From Ruminococcus sp. UBA1409 (GTDB lineage Bacteria > Bacillota > Clostridia > Oscillospirales > Ruminococcaceae), in the NCBI GenBank assembly GCA_002305045.1, contig DBPX01000016.1, positions 265,911 through 329,910 on the forward strand: DNA of 64,000 nucleotides, read 5' to 3'. The notes below the pieces were generated by a model, which was not told where the DNA came from, did not search any database, and saw only the letters and a program-made list of their open reading frames with translations. Of the stretch, positions 15,619-23,703 are shown piece after piece; position 1 is the stretch's first letter; the number at the start of each line of letters is the position of its first letter. A program made the translations under genes and the position numbers.

Positions 15619-17160
15619 ATGGAGCTTAAAAACCAGAAGCTTATTATCATCGACTTCGGTGGACAGTACAACCAGCTCATAGCAAGACGGGTAAGAGAGT
15701 GCGGAGTATACTGCGAGGTCCTCCCCTACAAAAAGGCTGATATATCCGCCATAAAGAGCGACAGGCCTGTAGCTATAATCTTTACCGGCGGACCGAACAG
15801 CGTATATCTTGACAGCTCGCCGACAATATCAAAGGAGATTTTCGAGCTGGGAATCCCGATTCTCGGCATATGCTACGGTGCACAGCTCATGGCATACTCT
15901 CTTGGCGGAAGCGTTAAGAGCGCCCCCACAAGCGAGTACGGAAAGACTAACACCGATTTTAAGACAGACTCTGTTTTATTCGGCGGGCTGCCGGAAAAAT
16001 CGGTAACCTGGATGAGTCACACCGACTACATCGCAAAGGCTCCAGACGGCTTCAGGATAACCGCCAGCACGCCTGTCTGCCCTGTCGCCGCAATGGAGGA
16101 CCCCGAAAGAGGTCTTTACGCCGTACAGTTCCACCCTGAAGTCAACCACACCCAGCACGGCAGCGACATCATAAAGGCGTTTTTGTTTAATGCCGCCAAG
16201 TGCTTGGGCGACTGGACGATGGAGAGCTTCGCCGCTACCGCCATCGAGGACATAAGACGGCGTGTCGGAGACAAAAAGGTGCTCTTAGGACTCTCCGGCG
16301 GAGTTGACTCCTCGGTGTGCGCAGCGCTTCTCTCAAAGGCGATTGGAAGCCAGCTCACCTGCATTTTCGTAGACCACGGTCTTATGAGGAAAAACGAGGG
16401 CGACGAGGTCGAGCAGGCGTTCTCCGACTGGGATATAAACTTTGTCAGGGTGAACGCAGAGGCTCTGTTCCTTGAAAAGCTTGCCGGCGTCACCGAGCCG
16501 GAGCGAAAGCGAAAGATAATCGGCGAGGAGTTCATAAGGGTATTTGAGTCGGAGTCACGAAAGCTAGGGCATATGGATTACCTCGCCCAGGGTACAATTT
16601 ATCCTGATATTATCGAGTCGGGAGCAGGAGACGCCGCCGTCATAAAGAGCCACCACAATGTGGGCGGTCTGCCCAAGGACATAGATTTCAAGGAGGTCAT
16701 AGAGCCTCTTAGGCTCCTTTTCAAGGACGAAGTTAGAGCCTTGGGACTGACTCTTGGACTCTCCCCCACCCTAGTCTACAGGCAGCCATTCCCCGGCCCC
16801 GGCCTCGCCGTAAGGATAATCGGAGAAATCACTAAGGAGCGCCTTGAAATACTCCGCAACGCTGACTGGGTATTCAGAGACGAGCTTGCAAAAAGCGGCA
16901 TCGACCGTGACATTAACCAGTTTTTCGCTGTCCTGACCTCAATGCGCTCTGTCGGCGTCATGGGCGACGGCAGAACCTATGACTACACCCTCGCTCTCCG
17001 TGCCGTCACCACCACCGACTTCATGACCGCCGACTTCGCCCGAATCCCCTACGATGTCCTCGAACGGTGCGCCTCCCGCATAGTCAACGAGGTCAAAAGC
17101 ATCAACCGCATCGTCTACGACATTACCACCAAGCCGCCGGCAACTATTGAGTGGGAATGA
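15619..17160 (+). CDS. guaA: GMP synthase (glutamine-hydrolysing)
   Basis: Converts XMP to GMP with ATP and glutamine. The 513 residues are normal length. N-terminal class I amidotransferase: nucleophile in GICYGAQ (Cys near residue 85) and FHPEVNH (His/Glu). ATP-pyrophosphatase domain: P-loop [11 protein letters not shown] near residue 223, FVDHGLMR. C-terminal dimerisation domain ends in the universal [17 protein letters not shown]. The last bases of guaA are a known chromosomal insertion site for integrative elements in several phyla, which matters because the next 680 bases hold only remnants. Confidence 0.97.
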   Translation: MELKNQKLIIIDFGGQYNQLIARRVRECGVYCEVLPYKKADISAIKSDRPVAIIFTGGPNSVYLDSSPTISKEIFELGIPILGICYGAQLMAYSLGGSVKSAPTSEYGKTNTDFKTDSVLFGGLPEKSVTWMSHTDYIAKAPDGFRITASTPVCPVAAMEDPERGLYAVQFHPEVNHTQHGSDIIKAFLFNAAKCLGDWTMESFAATAIEDIRRRVGDKKVLLGLSGGVDSSVCAALLSKAIGSQLTCIFVDHGLMRKNEGDEVEQAFSDWDINFVRVNAEALFLEKLAGVTEPERKRKIIGEEFIRVFESESRKLGHMDYLAQGTIYPDIIESGAGDAAVIKSHHNVGGLPKDIDFKEVIEPLRLLFKDEVRALGLTLGLSPTLVYRQPFPGPGLAVRIIGEITKERLEILRNADWVFRDELAKSGIDRDINQFFAVLTSMRSVGVMGDGRTYDYTLALRAVTTTDFMTADFARIPYDVLERCASRIVNEVKSINRIVYDITTKPPATIEWE

Positions 17161-17270
17161 GGCAAAGTGGTTTTTGAGTAGTCCAAAAAACCTTGATATT
17201 ACAAGGATTTTCGGCTCTCGCAATTTGAAAAAATCAGCGAAAAACGCTCGTTGATACCAAATTGATACCA
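17161..17270. other. Attachment-site-like sequence after guaA
   Basis: Directly after the guaA stop lie an inverted repeat CCTTG-ATATTA-CAAGG (17191-17206) and two direct repeats TTGATACCA (17251-17259 and 17262-17270) at an 11-base period. Short direct repeats of this kind resemble tyrosine-recombinase arm sites flanking integrated elements. No integrase gene is left. Assignment is by pattern and position, not by homology. Confidence 0.4.
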
Positions 17271-17507
17271 CCATCAGATATAAGAACCGCCGAGGATACA
17301 GCGGCGGACAGATTTGTCTTTGCCCTGGGCGAGCTGTGCAGCGCCCTTGATGTCCCGACGGTAGGCGGCTACAACATCCCGAGACAGGAATATATGTCAA
17401 GCCTTGACAAGATGGCTGACGACGCCATAGCAAGCGGCAGTCCCTCTAACACACAAAAGCTCCTCACCAAGGAGGATATCATAAATATTTACAGGTCGGT
17501 ATACTGA
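17262..17507 (+). pseudogene. C-terminal fragment of an iron-containing alcohol dehydrogenase
   Basis: An open frame of 81 codons (formally TTG start, no RBS) that encodes only the last quarter of a group III iron alcohol dehydrogenase: FALGELCSALDVPTVGGYNI, DKMADDAIASGSPSN, LTKEDIINIYRSVY. Full proteins are about 380 residues with the metal-binding histidines upstream; those are missing. The preceding 100 bases show no trace of the rest. The intact tail and natural stop suggest a recent truncation, probably by recombination at the guaA site. Confidence 0.8.
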
Positions 17508-17842
17508 CCCAACAGGAGCCGTCGCACAGGCAAGAAGGCTTCTTTGGGCGGGTTATTCAAGGCTTTGCTCCTGGACTCCCCTGCCCGTAACGGTATAAAA
17601 AGCTGCTCGAAAAGAAACTACAGCGTTTGTTTTCGGGCAGTATTTTTGCTATGCAAAAGCATAGCAAAACTTTGAGATGTGCCATTTCCTCGCCCCTTCG
17701 GGGCAACTGGAAATGATGCGCAAAAACTTCATGCGCCGCAGGTTTTTGTCCCTCATCGTAGTGCGCCGTGGCGCATGAAGTTTTATGCCATGATACCCTG
17801 CCGCAGACAACACCGTTTATTTCCTTGAATGTCAGTATTACA
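17508..17842. repeat. Gene-free stretch with several strong hairpins
   Basis: No gene is supported. Inverted repeats present: CTGCCCG (17581-17587) with CGGGCAG (17634-17640); TTTTGCTATGC-AAAA-GCATAGCAAAA (17644-17669, perfect 11-base arms); GCCCC-TTC-GGGGC (17692-17704); AAAACTTCATGCGCC (17723-17737) with GGCGCATGAAGTTTT (17770-17784, perfect 15-base arms, 32-base loop). They could be terminators for the truncated gene and/or parts of an interspersed repeat family or small non-autonomous element. Confidence 0.6.
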
Positions 17843-18193
17843 TCAGATGAATATGTACCCTAGGGCTATCAGCAGCTTGATATCTGCGCCGTTTTTATAG
17901 AGCATAAAGATGATAAGAAGCAAAAGAAGCCTGTCGGCGTCAAGCTCGAAGCTATCCCCCAGTATATCTCTTAAAAACCCGAGAGGTCCTGCGGATAAAG
18001 GCTCTCTTTTGTTATCTCCAGCATGGTTTTTTTCGGCTCCCGATAAGGCTCCTCCCGGCAAGGGAGTGCTGCCGCTTTTAGCCTGATTATCCCCCACCAC
18101 GGCACGGGACCTTCTTTGCATCTCACGCAGGCGGGAAAGAGCCTCCTCCTGCATTCTTCCGAACTCCGGGCTGTCAGGGCTAAAGGATGCCAA
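17843..18193 (-). CDS. Small protein with C-terminal hydrophobic segment, unknown function
   Basis: A 116-residue protein. The N-terminal part is charged (QEEALSRLREMQRRSR), the middle is low complexity, and the last 35 residues are hydrophobic (DADRLLLLLIIFMLYKNGAD, then LLIALGYIFI), likely a membrane or protein-protein interface. The TTG start at 18193 is chosen because AGGAGG lies 8 bases upstream; it overlaps the end of the upstream gene by 14 bases. Last of three small genes on the minus strand. I recall similar small proteins in other Clostridia, but know no function. Confidence 0.6.
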   Translation of the reverse strand: MASFSPDSPEFGRMQEEALSRLREMQRRSRAVVGDNQAKSGSTPLPGGALSGAEKNHAGDNKREPLSAGPLGFLRDILGDSFELDADRLLLLLIIFMLYKNGADIKLLIALGYIFI

Positions 18194-18548
18194 GACCGTC
18201 GCCTCCTAAAAGCCCGCTCTTTGTTATAAGCGGAAGAAGATTTATCATCTTTAAAAGCCTGACTGCGCTGTCGGCCCGCTTTCTCCTAGCCTCGCCGAGA
18301 AGCGGTCTGAGCGCCCTTATCAGCCTTATGTTTTCATCCTCCTCGATGCTTCCCTCCAAGCCCTTGGCAAGGCTTATAAGCCCGGATATGTCAGGACTTC
18401 CCTCTCCCGGCTGACCTTTAGCCTCGGGCTGGCTCGCAGGAGGCGTGCTGTCGGCAGGCAGACCAAGCATCGAGGCAAGCTCCTCTATCTGCTTCATGCT
18501 CTTTTCATCGCTTAGTATACTGCTCAGCCGCTGTGCTAGGTCCTCCAT
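18180..18548 (-). CDS. Small helical protein, unknown function
   Basis: A 122-residue, mostly helical protein: an N-terminal acidic helix (EDLAQRLSSILSDEKSMKQI), a proline-rich linker, then a second helical half rich in Arg/Leu (ENIRLIRALRPLL, ADSAVRLLKMINLLPLI). No membrane segment or catalytic motif. GGGAGTGAG precedes the ATG. It lies between two other small genes, with 22 bases to the upstream one and an overlap with the downstream one, which indicates co-translation and perhaps one complex. Not recognised functionally. Confidence 0.6.
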   Translation of the reverse strand: MEDLAQRLSSILSDEKSMKQIEELASMLGLPADSTPPASQPEAKGQPGEGSPDISGLISLAKGLEGSIEEDENIRLIRALRPLLGEARRKRADSAVRLLKMINLLPLITKSGLLGGDGLGIL

Positions 18549-18570
18549 GCCGACTCACTCCCTTCTACAT

Positions 18571-18807
18571 TTATCCGAATAGCTTTTTCATAAGCTCCTT
18601 TGCCTGCGGACTTGACAGCACCGCCTGAGCCGTCACGGGATTTGAAAGCGCAGCGGTGAGCTTTTTTGCCTCAGAGCCTGGAAGAGTGCCAAGCAGCCTG
18701 TCAAAGGTGCCTGCCGACAGCTCGGACCTAAGCTTGGTCTCGCTGACTCCCAGCTTCTGGGACGCCGCCTTCAAAAGATAGTCTATCTGATTTTGATTTA
18801 GCTCCAT
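18571..18807 (-). CDS. Small helical protein, unknown function
   Basis: A 78-residue helical protein. It has a Lys/Leu-rich first helix (NQIDYLLKAASQKLGVSETK) and a C-terminal repeat of short helices ending in SPQAKELMKKLFG. RBS GGAGGG is 7 bases before the ATG. First gene of a three-gene minus-strand unit. The arrangement recalls small helical proteins found in many Ruminococcaceae genomes, without known role. Confidence 0.65.
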   Translation of the reverse strand: MELNQNQIDYLLKAASQKLGVSETKLRSELSAGTFDRLLGTLPGSEAKKLTAALSNPVTAQAVLSSPQAKELMKKLFG

Positions 18808-18824
18808 ATTTATCCCTCCATCTA

Positions 18825-18853
18825 TTGAAAAATGCTGTAAAATGTGATATGAT
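18825..18853 (+). promoter_or_regulatory. Promoter of the phosphoesterase gene
   Basis: TTGAAA (18825-18830), 17-base spacer, TATGAT (18848-18853), 28 bases before the GTG start. Confidence 0.6.
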
Positions 18854-18880
18854 GATAAAAAGATTTGGAGATGCTTATTT

Positions 18881-19360
18881 GTGAGGATTATTGCTTTTTC
18901 GGACGGTCACGGTAATACCGGGGCAGTAAAGAAGCTTATCAGCTCGACCCGCAGCACCACCGACCTGTACATCTTCCTTGGAGACGGCAGCCGGGATATC
19001 GACAGAGCCGGCGAGGAGCTTGAAGGCGTCAGGCTGCTGAAGGTCAGAGGGAACTGCGACTTTTCCATCTCCTCGCCTGACACTGCCGTCACCGAGGTTT
19101 TGGGCTATAAAATCATCTACACCCACGGACATACCCATGGCATAAAATACGATACCGCCGGGCTTGAGAGGCTCGCCTTCCAGAACGGTGCGGCTGCCGT
19201 GCTGTTCGGGCATACCCATGTCAGGGAGTGCCTTTACAGAAACGGAGTCTATTACATAAACCCGGGAAGCATCGCCCTCCCAAGAGACGGCATGCCGCCC
19301 TCCTATGCCGCCATCGACATAATCCCTGCCGGTATAATGGTGACTCATGCCGAGCTGTAG
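18881..19360 (+). CDS. YfcE/MJ0936-type metallophosphoesterase
   Basis: A 159-residue calcineurin-like phosphodiesterase with two-metal motifs DGHGN (residue 8 region), LGDGSRD, RGNCD, HGHTHG and GHTHV. The family hydrolyses phosphodiesters in vitro; physiological substrates are mostly unknown. The start is GTG at 18881, with GGAG 11 bases upstream, which agrees with the N-terminus of homologues (MRIIAFSDGHG). It is divergent from the three small genes and 72 bases upstream of araD. Length is usual. Confidence 0.9.
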   Translation: MRIIAFSDGHGNTGAVKKLISSTRSTTDLYIFLGDGSRDIDRAGEELEGVRLLKVRGNCDFSISSPDTAVTEVLGYKIIYTHGHTHGIKYDTAGLERLAFQNGAAAVLFGHTHVRECLYRNGVYYINPGSIALPRDGMPPSYAAIDIIPAGIMVTHAEL

Positions 19361-19432
19361 TCCGCCCTCTTAATCATTATATTCTGCTAATCAAAACTGT
19401 TTACTAAAAGATATTGAAAGGATGCTGTTATT

Positions 19433-20128
19433 ATGCTGGAAAAACTGAAAAAGGAAGTCTACGAGGCAAATATGCTGCTGCCGAGGTACGGTCTTATCAC
19501 CTTTACCTGGGGCAATGTCTCGGGAATCGACCGTGAGCTTGGTCTTGTCGTAATCAAGCCCTCGGGAGTCGAGTACGATGAGATGAAGCCGGAGGATATG
19601 GTGGTTGTAGACCTCGAGGGCAGGGTCGTAGAGGGCGATTTGAACCCCTCCTCAGACACTCCAACACACATTGAGTTCTACAAGGCGTTTCCAAACATAG
19701 GCGGAGTTACCCACACCCACTCCACCAACGCCGTATGCTTTGCACAGGCGGGCAGGGGAATCCCTCCGCTCGGCACGACTCACGGCGACTATTTCTACGG
19801 CGAGATTCCCTGCACAAGGAAGATGACTCCCGAGGAGATTTCTGGTGAGTATGAGAAGAACACGGGTCTTGTCATAGTAGAGACCTTCAAGGACCTCGAC
19901 CCGGACGCCATCCCGGCAGTTTTGGTACACTCGCACGGTCCCTTTACATGGGGTAAGGACCCTGTAGACTCCGTTCACCACTCCGTCATACTTGAGGAGT
20001 GCGCTAAGATGGCTATGGGAGCCTTCGCACTCAACCCCGGGCTGAGCCGTATGCAGCAGGAGCTTCTTGACAAGCATTATCTTAGAAAGCACGGCAAGAA
20101 CGCCTACTATGGTCAGAAGAAAAAATAG
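19433..20128 (+). CDS. araD: L-ribulose-5-phosphate 4-epimerase (class II aldolase family)
   Basis: A 231-residue zinc enzyme that interconverts L-ribulose 5-phosphate and D-xylulose 5-phosphate, linking arabinose to the pentose phosphate pathway. Visible are [10 protein letters not shown] near residue 25, zinc histidines in [15 protein letters not shown] (residues 95 and 97 region), [16 protein letters not shown], and the second histidine region [12 protein letters not shown]. Length and motifs match AraD/UlaF/SgbE; L-ascorbate-pathway paralogues cannot be excluded. araA and araB are not in the window. It fits the GH43 arabinosidases nearby. Confidence 0.9.
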   Translation: MLEKLKKEVYEANMLLPRYGLITFTWGNVSGIDRELGLVVIKPSGVEYDEMKPEDMVVVDLEGRVVEGDLNPSSDTPTHIEFYKAFPNIGGVTHTHSTNAVCFAQAGRGIPPLGTTHGDYFYGEIPCTRKMTPEEISGEYEKNTGLVIVETFKDLDPDAIPAVLVHSHGPFTWGKDPVDSVHHSVILEECAKMAMGAFALNPGLSRMQQELLDKHYLRKHGKNAYYGQKKK

Positions 20129-20142
20129 CTAAGATGATAAAA

Positions 20143-20171
20143 AGGTCCGCCCCTTTACATGGGACGGACCT
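20143..20171. terminator. Terminator between araD and the DUF1846 gene
   Basis: AGGTCCGCCCC (20143-20153) pairs with GGGACGGACCT (20161-20171) through one mismatch around TTTACAT, with A-rich sequence on the left and a T/A-rich right flank. Serves two converging genes. Confidence 0.75.
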
Positions 20172-20176
20172 ATTAA

Positions 20177-21661
20177 TTATCCGTGGTAGAGATTCTTCGA
20201 CTGATAAACCGGCTCGCAGGTGACATTGACTCCCAGCTTCTTAAAGGTCTTTTGGTCAACAGAGGAAAGAATCACGCTTGAGTGGACCTCCGAGCCTTTC
20301 AGGTTTTTAAGCTGGTCCATGGCAAGCTGTGCCGTGGGATTTGTGGCGGCGCATATGCTAAGAGCTAGCAGGACCTCGTCGGTATGAAGCCTTGGGTTTT
20401 CATTTCCCAGATGGTCCACCTTGAGCCTTTGTATCGGCTCTATCACAACAGGAGAGATAAGCATGATATCGTCCGCTATCCCTGCCAGCTCTTTGAGGGA
20501 GTTGAGCAGCAGAGCGGCGCAGCAGCCGAGAAGCTTTCCCGTCCTGCCGGTGAGGATTTTACCGTTTGGGAGCTCTATCGCTGCGGCAGACTCCCCTGTC
20601 AGCCTGGCCTTATTTATTGCAGGCTCGACCACCCTTCTCTCGCCGAGCTTTATGTTAGCCTTTTTCATTATCAGCTCGATTTTCATAAGCTCATCGTCTC
20701 CCGCCTCGCCTCTGACTCTGCGGCAGACTGCCGAGTAGTATCTTCTTATTATTTCCTGGCGGGACGCCCTGACGCAGACATCATCGTCCACAATGCAAAA
20801 GCCCGCCATATTGACTCCCATATCCGTGGGCGACTTGTAGGGAGAGCTGCCCAAAATCATGTCGAACATCGCATTGAGCACCGGGAAGGACTCGATGTCC
20901 CGATTGTAGTTTACAGCCGGCTGACCGTAAGCCTCCAGATGGTAGGGGTCTATCATATTAATATCGTTTAAGTCCGCCGTCGCCGCCTCGTAAGCCGAGT
21001 TGACGGGGTGGTTTAAGGGTATATTCCAGATGGGGAAGGTCTCAAACTTTGCATATCCTGCGCATATTCCCCTTTTATGGTCGTGATACAGCTGGGAAAG
21101 GCAGGCTGCCATCTTGCCGCTTCCGGGTCCCGGAGCGGTGACGACGATAAGCTCCCTTGTAGTCTCGATATAATCGTTCTTGCCGTAGCCCTGCTCGCTT
21201 ATAACCATGTCAAGCTCTCTGGGATAGCCTTCAATCTCGTAATGCCTGTAGACCCTTATCCCCTGCTCGGTGAGCCTTCTTTCAAAAGCCTGAACCGCCG
21301 GCTGGTTGTTATACATCGACAGAACAACGCTCCCGACATAAAGCCCGTAGTTGCGAAAAGCGTCGATAAGCCTTAAAACATCCATGTCGTAGGTTATCCC
21401 GATGTCAAGACGGACCTTGCTCTTTTCTATATCCACAGAGTTTATAACTATGACTATCTCCGCACGGTCCCTTAGCTGAAGGAGCATCTTCAGCTTGGAA
21501 TCTGGCAGGAAGCCGGGCAGCACCCTTGCCGCATGATAATCGTCAAAAAGCTTGCCTCCAAACTCTAAATAGAGCTTGCCGCCGAACTGCTTTATCCTCT
21601 TTTCTATATGCTCGGACTGCAAAGCAAGGTATTTTTCGTTGTCAAAGCCCGCCTCTAGCAT
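20177..21661 (-). CDS. DUF1846 family protein
   Basis: A protein of 494 residues from the ATG at 21661 (GGGGGA 7 bases upstream; a longer in-frame start 10 codons earlier lacks an RBS). It has the DUF1846 features: N-terminal MLEAGFDNEKYLALQSEHI, a P-loop-like stretch VTAPGPGSGKMAACLSQLY near residue 175-195, and CAGYAKFETFPIWNIPLNHP. Structures of the family show a Rossmann-type fold, but the reaction is not established as far as I know. Widespread in Firmicutes and usually a single gene, as here. Confidence 0.9.
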   Translation of the reverse strand: MLEAGFDNEKYLALQSEHIEKRIKQFGGKLYLEFGGKLFDDYHAARVLPGFLPDSKLKMLLQLRDRAEIVIVINSVDIEKSKVRLDIGITYDMDVLRLIDAFRNYGLYVGSVVLSMYNNQPAVQAFERRLTEQGIRVYRHYEIEGYPRELDMVISEQGYGKNDYIETTRELIVVTAPGPGSGKMAACLSQLYHDHKRGICAGYAKFETFPIWNIPLNHPVNSAYEAATADLNDINMIDPYHLEAYGQPAVNYNRDIESFPVLNAMFDMILGSSPYKSPTDMGVNMAGFCIVDDDVCVRASRQEIIRRYYSAVCRRVRGEAGDDELMKIELIMKKANIKLGERRVVEPAINKARLTGESAAAIELPNGKILTGRTGKLLGCCAALLLNSLKELAGIADDIMLISPVVIEPIQRLKVDHLGNENPRLHTDEVLLALSICAATNPTAQLAMDQLKNLKGSEVHSSVILSSVDQKTFKKLGVNVTCEPVYQSKNLYHG

Positions 21662-21732
21662 GATGATTTCCCCCAAAACAAATAAGTTCACGGACCCTAA
21701 GCTCTGACTGCCGATAATCCGCCATGAATCTT

Positions 21733-21761
21733 ATTATAGCACTAAAGGTCGAATCTTGCAA
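21733..21761 (-). promoter_or_regulatory. Promoter of the DUF1846 gene
   Basis: TTGCAA (21756-21761), 17-base spacer, TATAAT (21733-21738) preceded by TGC (extended -10). Confidence 0.7.
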
Positions 21762-21874
21762 TATATAAATATTTTAATCTTTAGTGCGGCAGGATACACC
21801 CCTTTTGTCTGATATACATATATTGTTATATACCGGCTTTCAATCTTACACAGCGTTTATGATAGGGTATTGAT

Positions 21875-22783
21875 ATGAACATTTTAGTAATAGGCGGAGA
21901 TTCACGCCAGATATACTGTGCAGGGCGACTTGCACTAATCGAGGATGTCAATGTTTTCACTCTCGGGCTTGACGAGGACGGCTCCGGCTTGAAGCAGATA
22001 AAGGGCGGGTCCAAGGGGTCGTTTTGGGAGACATCTCCTATGAACATCGCTTCCAGCTTCCCGGGCTTTGACGCCGTTATCCTTCCGTATCTTTCAACAA
22101 AGGACAGCTTAATAGTCTCAAAAAGAAGCGTAATTCCCTTTTCTGAGATAAAAGGGCTTATAAAGCCGGGGACGGCTGTCTTTGCGGGGAGGCTGACCGA
22201 AGGCGAGACCGGGCTTCTTGTGGAGCTTGGCGCTAAGGTATACGACTGGTTTTCTGACGAGAGGCTCACTCTTTCCAACAGCAGGCTGACGGCAGAAGGC
22301 GCCGCTCAGATTATCATCAGGCGCTCTAAAAGGTCCTTGGGAGGCTCCAAGCTTTTAATCCTGGGCTGGGGAAGGCTGGCAAGGGAATGCTCGGAGCTGT
22401 TTTTAAGAATCGGGGCAGGAGTTTCGGTTTGGGCAAGACGAAGCGAGTCGCTAAAGGACGCCGAAAAATCCGGCTACACGGCTATCCCTGAGCTTATGTC
22501 TGCTCTTTCGGACGCCGACATAGTGGTCAGCACGGTGCCTGCCAGGATTCTAGGCGAGGCTGAGCTTTCCTCGCTAAAAAAGGACTCATGGATACTGGAG
22601 CTTGCCTCCAGCCCCTATTCCTTTGACCCAAGCCTTGCAAGGCTCATGGGAATATGCTACAGCATAGAGCCGGGAATCCCCGGAAGATTTACGCCGGAGT
22701 CGGCAGGCGCTGCGATGGCGGAATCGGTAATATCAAGGCTGGGGCTTGACCTAAACAGCCCTGACGAAGGGAGGGAGCATTAG
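21875..22783 (+). CDS. dpaA: Dipicolinate synthase subunit A
   Basis: Subunit of the enzyme that oxidises dihydrodipicolinate to dipicolinic acid, the calcium chelator of the spore core. 302 residues with an N-terminal Rossmann-like part (ILVIGGDSRQIYCAGRL) and a second NAD(P)-binding fold LLILGWGRLARECSELFL near residue 160-180. SpoVFA in Bacillus is about 297 residues. The RBS is poor, as is frequent in sporulation genes. The B-subunit gene follows after 7 bases. Expression in the mother cell (sigma-K regulon in Bacillus) is expected; I could not find a convincing sigma-K box. Confidence 0.93.
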   Translation: MNILVIGGDSRQIYCAGRLALIEDVNVFTLGLDEDGSGLKQIKGGSKGSFWETSPMNIASSFPGFDAVILPYLSTKDSLIVSKRSVIPFSEIKGLIKPGTAVFAGRLTEGETGLLVELGAKVYDWFSDERLTLSNSRLTAEGAAQIIIRRSKRSLGGSKLLILGWGRLARECSELFLRIGAGVSVWARRSESLKDAEKSGYTAIPELMSALSDADIVVSTVPARILGEAELSSLKKDSWILELASSPYSFDPSLARLMGICYSIEPGIPGRFTPESAGAAMAESVISRLGLDLNSPDEGREH

Positions 22784-22790
22784 CCCAGAG

Positions 22791-23390
22791 ATGAAAAGCA
22801 TAGACAAAATAAGGGTCGGCTATGCCGTGACAGGCTCCTTCTGCACCCTTGCCAAAAGCCTCGAGGCGGCGGCAAGGCTTAGCTCTGCGGGCTACAGCCT
22901 GACTCCGATTTTTTCCTTCAATGCCTACTCGATAGACACCCGCTTCGGAACTGCAAATATGCAAAGAGAGGCTTTTGAAAGAGTCACCGGCAAGAAAATC
23001 ATCCACACGATTGAGGACGCCGAGCCGATAGGTCCAAAGAGGATGTTTGATATCCTGATAGTCGCTCCCTGCACCTCAAACACTATTGCAAAGCTTGCGG
23101 GAGGGATAAACGATACTCCTGTCACCATGGCGGTAAAGAGTCATCTTAGAAACCAGCGTCCTGTGCTTCTGGGCGTCTCTACCAACGACGCTCTCGCCGC
23201 CTGTGCAAAAAACATCGGAGCCCTCATGTCGGCAAAGAATTACTACTTCCTCCCCTACCGTCAGGACGATTATCTTCTCAAGCCGTTTTCGATGGTCGCA
23301 GACTTTTCCTACATGGAAAGGTGCGTAGAGCTGGCTCTCAGCGGAATTCAGCTTCAGCCTATGGTGTTAGGAGCAAATCCGAATGAATAA
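22791..23390 (+). CDS. dpaB: Dipicolinate synthase subunit B
   Basis: Flavoprotein-like partner of DpaA, 199 residues, close to SpoVFB length. Motifs: VGYAVTGSFCTLAKSLEAA at the N-terminus (phosphate-binding loop of the flavin decarboxylase-like fold), PCTSNTIAKLAGGINDTPVT near residue 92-110 and LGVSTNDALAACAKNIG. The ATG at 22791 lies only 7 bases after dpaA and no good RBS is seen at the normal distance (GGGAGGGAG is about 20 bases upstream), so translation coupling with dpaA is likely. Together the pair marks the organism as an endospore former. Confidence 0.93.
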   Translation: MKSIDKIRVGYAVTGSFCTLAKSLEAAARLSSAGYSLTPIFSFNAYSIDTRFGTANMQREAFERVTGKKIIHTIEDAEPIGPKRMFDILIVAPCTSNTIAKLAGGINDTPVTMAVKSHLRNQRPVLLGVSTNDALAACAKNIGALMSAKNYYFLPYRQDDYLLKPFSMVADFSYMERCVELALSGIQLQPMVLGANPNE

Positions 23391-23464
23391 CTAAACTCGC
23401 CCGGCGTTCGCATATATGCGAGGTCCGTGGCGATTTTTTATGGTCCGTAGCAGGAATACCCGCC

Positions 23465-23502
23465 AAAAAAGACGCCCGGAATTATTCCCGAGCGCCGTTT
23501 TT
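23465..23502. terminator. Bidirectional terminator between dpaB and spoVM
   Basis: A6 - stem - T5 arrangement: GACGCCCGGAA (23471-23481) pairs with TTCCCGAGCGCC around TTA with one bulge and one mismatch; AAAAAA (23465-23470) lies left, TTTTT right. It can stop both dpaAB and the converging rsgA-spoVM transcript. Confidence 0.7.
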
Positions 23503-23528
23503 ATGCTATGTTCAATTCTGCGTCGGAG

Positions 23529-23618
23529 TCAATAGCTGCCGTACTCCCTTTTGACGCCGAAGATTATCCTAAGCAGCCCCCGTATCGCACGGTTTGGCTT
23601 AAAGACGATAATTTTCAT
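23529..23618 (-). CDS. spoVM: Stage V sporulation protein M (29 residues)
   Basis: A short frame with a strong RBS (GGAGG, 7 bases before the ATG at 23618) that encodes an amphipathic 29-residue peptide beginning MKIIVFKPNRAIRGLLR and ending FGVKREYGSY. In gapless alignment with Bacillus SpoVM it keeps K2, K7, G14, R17, G21 and R24; the helix-breaking proline is at position 8 instead of 9. SpoVM binds the convex outer forespore membrane and anchors SpoIVA at the start of coat assembly. Position supports the call: in Bacillus spoVM lies at the end of the same prpC-prkC-rsgA block. Here rpe and thiN, which lie between in Bacillus, are absent. Too short for ordinary gene callers. Confidence 0.85.
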   Translation of the reverse strand: MKIIVFKPNRAIRGLLRIIFGVKREYGSY

Positions 23619-23703
23619 TCTCCTGCCTCCTTAATGCAATATATTACACTATATTCAGGAAAATAAAATTTGCCATAGGGAATAAGTATCCGCCGAGGTC
23701 ACG

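Noticed and set aside
21740..21874. Sigma-K promoter in front of dpaA
   Set aside because: CATATATTG near 21812 is close to CATANNNTA but not exact and no matching -35 was found; not strong enough to list.
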